Assembly: GCA_036429605.1 (NCBI GenBank)
Contig: JAVFKD010000016.1
Span: forward strand, 992,001-1,056,000
Direction of reading: 5' to 3'
DNA: 64,000 bases
Origin: Cladobotryum mycophilum
Taxonomy: Eukaryota; Ascomycota; Sordariomycetes; Hypocreales; Hypocreaceae
Position 1 is the stretch's first letter; each line of letters begins with the position of its first letter. The notes beneath the pieces were generated by a model that was not told the origin of the DNA, did no database searches, and saw only the letters and a list, made by a program, of their open reading frames with translations. The position numbers and the translations under genes were made by a program. This document shows, one piece after another, positions 59,901 to 64,000 of the stretch.

Positions 59901-62900
59901 ACCGATTCGGAATGAACGGCTGGGCTAAGGGCCTCTTTGAGCTGAAGTCGGAGGCGCAGGACGATTCCCAGCATCTTGACGTGGTTGAGGACATGATTCA
60001 TCTCTTGATTGTTCTTCTCAGCGACCGAACGTCACTGATTGCCCCTGAAGATGAGAAAAACGCTCGCCTGTTAGCGATGCGCCGAGATATCACCCACGTT
60101 CTCTGCTTCAAGCCGCTGTCATTCAATGAAATCTGTCAAAAGCTTCCGGAAAAGTATCAGGAACAAGAAGACTTCCATCGTGTGCTAGACGAGATGGCGA
60201 CATTCAAGCCACCAGAGGGCGTCTCAGATGTTGGCACTTTCGAGCTCCGTCACGAGTTCATCGAAGATATCGATCCCTACATTGCTCATTATAACAAAAA
60301 CCAAAGGGAAGAATCAGAGATGGCTTACCGTAAGAAGATGGCGAAGAAGACCGGGAAGACTGTAGAAGAGATTGTCTACGAACCCAAGCATCGTCCGATT
60401 CCATCAGGCCTCTTCCAGAATCTTGCAGAGGTTACGGGCACCGGTGTCTTTGCCCAGATCATCTACTACTCTCTCCTTTATCCGCTCGTAGCGCACAAGT
60501 TTACGCCCTCTGTTCCTTCGACCAGGCTAGAAACTTTTTTGCAAGTGGTACTTCACCTCATTTTGATTGCCATTCTGGAAGATAAAACAGAGGAGAACCC
60601 AGCGGCTGATGAGAAGTCATTTGTCAATATTGCGCTAACACGGAACGGTCGAAGCAACTTCATGCCAGAAGCGAGCGGTTCTAGGACTATCGTCTCGTTA
60701 CTCAATATGATGTCTACCAAAGAAGAGTTCAAGGCTGCCCATCCCAAGATTGAGCTTGTTCTAAAACGCCTCAAGCAGAAGAAACCACGAGCATTTGAGT
60801 CAGCCTTCACAAATTTGGGAGTCCCAGTCGATCGCATCAGCACTGCATCCCCAGCTAATAACTCCGCTGAAGAGGAGCGAGAGAGGAAAAGAAGGCGGCC
60901 CTGAGCCGACAGGCAAAGGTCATGGCACAGTTCCAGCAGCAACAGAAGAGCTTCCTAGAAAACCAAGGGACGATAGACTGGGGCTCCGACCTGGATGAAG
61001 AAGAGGAGACAGAGCAAGTGGAGGATCGAAAGCACAATTGGAAGTACCCTAGTGGAACTTGCATCTTATGCCAGGAGGAAGCAGACGATCGCCGCCTTTA
61101 TGGCACATTTGCCCTATTAAGCGAGAGCCGCATTCTTCGACAGACGGATTTCCAAGACCCTGATTATGTTCGTGAAGCTTATCAAACACCGTGCAACCTC
61201 GATCGATCAGCAGAAGATATCCGGCCCTTTGGCACTGCCGGTGAAAACAGGAAGGTGGTGGAGAAGGTCAATGCCCAGGGGGAGACCATTCTCGCCGAAC
61301 GTCAAACAGTCGGAAAAGGGTTTAAGGCGAATCTTTCTCGGCCAGGGCCTGTGGCAAGTGGATGTGGACACATGATGCATTATCGTTGCTTCGAGCAATA
61401 TTGCGAGGCCACCGGCCGTCGTCACTCTCACCAAATCGCTCGACATCACCCTGAAAATACCCTACGCAACGAGTTTGTGTGCCCCCTATGCAAAGCATTA
61501 GGAAACGTGTTTATCCCCATCATCTGGAAGGGTCTCGAAGAATCTTATCCCGGATATCTTCAACCACAGAGCGAGTTTGCCGAGTTTCTGGAGAAGCAGA
61601 TGGGATCGGCCTACTGGCTTGGGGGTAGCAAAGCCCGAGAGGTAGACGAGCCAAATATTCCGAACATCTACACACCGAGTATCCCTGGGAGCTTAGTGGA
61701 ATCAATAATTCATTCACAGCCTCTTGCCGAGGCGTCGTCATGGGTAAGAGAGGATACTGAATCCCGATCATCCATCATGGGGACGCCCGGAAGCTCGTCA
61801 CTTTCTGTCGCCGGGACACCAGAGGCAAATTATACTCAGCCAGTTGTCAGCACCCCTAGCCAGACTGTTGTTAAGGAGCTACTGGCAGCTTATCGTCGAT
61901 TGAAAGATACAATCACAGTGAACAAGCTGGCATCCACAAATACTCTTGATTTGAAAATCGTCAATGGGGACGAATTGCATTCTAGCGACACACTCGTGCA
62001 AGCCGTCGGCTTCACTATATCAGCCGTGGAGATTCAACAGCGTGGCGTGGAAGCCCAACCCGGCATGACCTTGCTCGAAAAGATTCCAGAACAAATCCTT
62101 ACTCATTTGCGAATTTTCTCCGAGACTGTCTCTTCTTTTATATCTGTTGGAGTTCGCCATTCTAACACCGGGAGCCGGATCGAAGCCGAATTTCTTTCGG
62201 ACGTGGAGCGGCAACACTGCCAGCTGTTCATGTCACGATATTTTGGAACAGGATCACCAGATGCCCGCCGACCAGTGGATGCCTATCTTCCACTTCTGAG
62301 CTCGGATCCCTTTGCATTTTTGGTAGAATGTGCATATGGCTTGGTGCCCTCACAGAAAGCGGAGATCATGCATGTTCTACGATTGTGCTATTTAGCAGAG
62401 CTTGTCAAGATCGTCTTCCACATGGGCCGAAATATGCCCGCCGCTTTGTGGCTCGGCACTCTGGCCAGCCGACAAACCCAGGATCCTGCCATGAATAACT
62501 TTGCTGATTTTGCCTTGGCCGTGGCAAAGCGAAGCTTGGAGTTCCAGGCCATTACCTCGGCTGATAATCCACTCGAGTTTGAGGATAATCGAGGCTTCCA
62601 GCAACCGGGAGTTGACACCTTGGAGGGGTGGTACACCTTTGTAAAGAAGTATGCGTTGACGTTCTTGAGAAAGAGTGTGGTCTTCCTGCATGTCAAGTAT
62701 GGTGTGGACTTTAACAGTCATGTTTCGCCAGAGCCCGATGCAGATGAATTGGACCGCCTGACAGAAACCTTGCGAGTACCCACGTTTGACGAAATGTGTG
62801 CCGCCATGACGGATAATTCCCCGTCGTGCGGTTGGCCCAGTACTACGCAGGCTCTAGTATCCGGATGGATAAAACATCAGGTCCTTTGGAATCAGCGTCA

Positions 62901-63493
62901 TCCTACCCTACCTCCGTCTGCAATTGTTAGTCACCCGGCCATCTTTGAGCTGATTGGACTTCCAAAGACATATGATACTCTAATTGAAGAGGCGACAAGG
63001 CGGAAGTGTCCGACTACTGGCAATGATCTTGCCGATCCCGTCCTTTGCTTGTTCTGCGGTGATCTGGTGTGCAGCCAGAGCGCGTGTTGTTTGAAAAAGG
63101 AGTCAGCGGAGAGCAGTAGCAGCGGCCAAGTTGGTGGAGCACAGCAACACATGCGAAAGTAGGTTATAAAGGACATCCAAGAAGGGGGAAAATGCAGTGC
63201 TAACAAATGATTGCGTGTGTTATAGGTGCCAGAAAAACATTGGTGTTTTCCTTAATATCCGCAAATGTGCAACAGTTTACTTGTTCCATAGGTCAGGGTC
63301 ATACACGCCTGCGCCGTACATTGACAAGTATGGCGAGACGGATCCACAGCTGCGCCATGGCCGACAACTCTTCTTGAACCAGAAGAGGTACGATTCAATG
63401 ATACGGACCACGGTGCTGGGCCATGGAGTTCCGAGCTTGATCAGCCGGAAGCTGGAGGCGGAGATTAACAACGGAGGGTGGGACACGCTGTGA
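56998..63493 (+). CDS. ubr1: N-degron E3 ubiquitin ligase Ubr1 (reading frame broken at three sites)
   Basis: The gene reads from ATG 56998 to 63158, then, after an intron (GTAGGT donor), 63226-63493; the restored length is about 2143 residues. The UBR box (about 88-160, with CGHIFKPGEASYMCRTCGTD and CCDCGDDEAW) binds basic N-terminal residues. The ClpS-like N-domain (about 225-310, FALILWNDEKHTVDEV) binds bulky ones. An acidic stretch (about 405-450) is followed by large helical regions. An extended RING-H2 (about 1355-1510, CILCQEE ... CGHMMHYRCF ... CPLCKALGN) and the C-terminal autoinhibitory domain with a Cys-rich patch (CLFCGDLVCSQSACC) complete the plan. Frame breaks lie at a C run near 58426-58429, a C run at 59708-59711 and an A run at 60887-60890. 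Each is cured by one extra base, and the flanking protein is conserved on both sides. A pseudogene is unlikely. Confidence 0.93.
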
Positions 63494-64000
63494 CTTTGAT
63501 GTAGAAGAAATATGAAGTGAAATATCATGGTGGTCGTGACTACAGACAAGTAATGGGCTTTTGGCATGTTTTTTTCCTTTTCCTGGACGGGCTAGAGATG
63601 AGGAAGATTGGGTTTGAACTGGAGGAGGTGGTTGTGTCTCTTTATAGAATAAGACAGGGAGGGAATCAAGCATACGCTATAGGTAAAGCATTGGGGTTTG
63701 TTTAATCTTATACGTTTTCATATGATGTCTACAGATTACGGCGTGATTCGAAGAATGATGGAAGTCGAGGCTACAATAAGGAGGGAGTGTGTCGTACAGT
63801 GTGTTTTATACAGTGTCAATTAAGAGTTTGTACATGACGCAGAACCAGGGTCCAAGGCCAATCAGATGGGAAGGAACAAGCCGGGGGACCCTCCCAAGGC
63901 GCGTCTCCCTCCAGCCCCCGTGGGCGTGGCTTGTTGGATTTCTGAATCGACAAGGGAATCGCAATTCGCAGAGATACGTCTCTTTGCTCTTTCTTTTTTG
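63494..64000. other. 3' flank of ubr1 to the window edge
   Basis: Probably the ubr1 3' untranslated region and downstream intergenic DNA. I see no coding start on either strand. Confidence 0.5.

Overview
The window reads as nuclear DNA of a filamentous ascomycete, most likely a Sordariomycete and plausibly Hypocreales (inference). Genes carry short introns of about 50-110 bases with GTAAGT-like donors and CTAAC/CTGAC branch sites. They stand singly on both strands, are separated by microsatellite-rich intergenic DNA, and encode typical filamentous-fungal protein versions: a 2196-residue Brr2, a GFA1 with the fungal linker, a LIM-RhoGAP of the Lrg1 type and a DUF2417 membrane protein. I found no bacterial, viral or transposon genes, no CRISPR array and no tRNA or rRNA.

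Layout. 0.6-2.6 kb (-): PWWP chromatin reader. 3.4-10.1 kb (-): spliceosomal helicase Brr2, divergent from an unrecognised 518-residue coiled-coil protein (10.5-12.1 kb, +). 12.2-13.5 kb (-): clamp-loader subunit Rfc2. 15.2-17.1 kb (+): a ubiquitin-conjugating enzyme with two UBC folds. 17.6-18.4 kb (-): small conserved-looking protein. 18.4-23.0 kb: gene-poor. 23.0-23.5 kb (+): small basic protein. 24.5-26.1 kb (+): DUF2417 membrane protein with a hydrolase-like domain. 28.5-32.2 kb (+): LIM-RhoGAP. 33.4-34.6 kb (-): Erg26 sterol dehydrogenase with a one-base frame break. 35.7-37.1 kb (+): unknown 445-residue protein. 37.9-38.9 kb (-): mitochondrial-type double HMG-box protein. 39.6-40.7 kb (+): proteasome subunit beta7. 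41.1-43.7 kb (-): GFA1. 46.8-48.2 kb (-): proteasome ATPase Rpt4. 49.1-49.7 kb (-): PYM with a one-base frame break. 51.6-55.2 kb (+): calcium-pumping ATPase. 55.8-56.3 kb (+): cytochrome bc1 subunit 9. 57.0-63.5 kb (+): the N-degron E3 ligase Ubr1 with three one-base frame breaks.

Most genes are single-copy housekeeping functions: splicing, replication, sterol and chitin-precursor synthesis, respiration, calcium transport and protein turnover. Four belong to the ubiquitin-proteasome system (tandem E2, beta7, Rpt4, Ubr1), but they are spread over 48 kb with unrelated genes between them, so linkage is not evidence of a module.

Two observations deserve most attention. The E2-like gene has a second, C-terminal UBC fold that keeps a cysteine at the catalytic position. 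And five otherwise intact reading frames in three conserved genes each break by exactly one missing base in or beside a C, G or A run. That pattern looks like homopolymer under-calling in the assembly rather than real gene decay.
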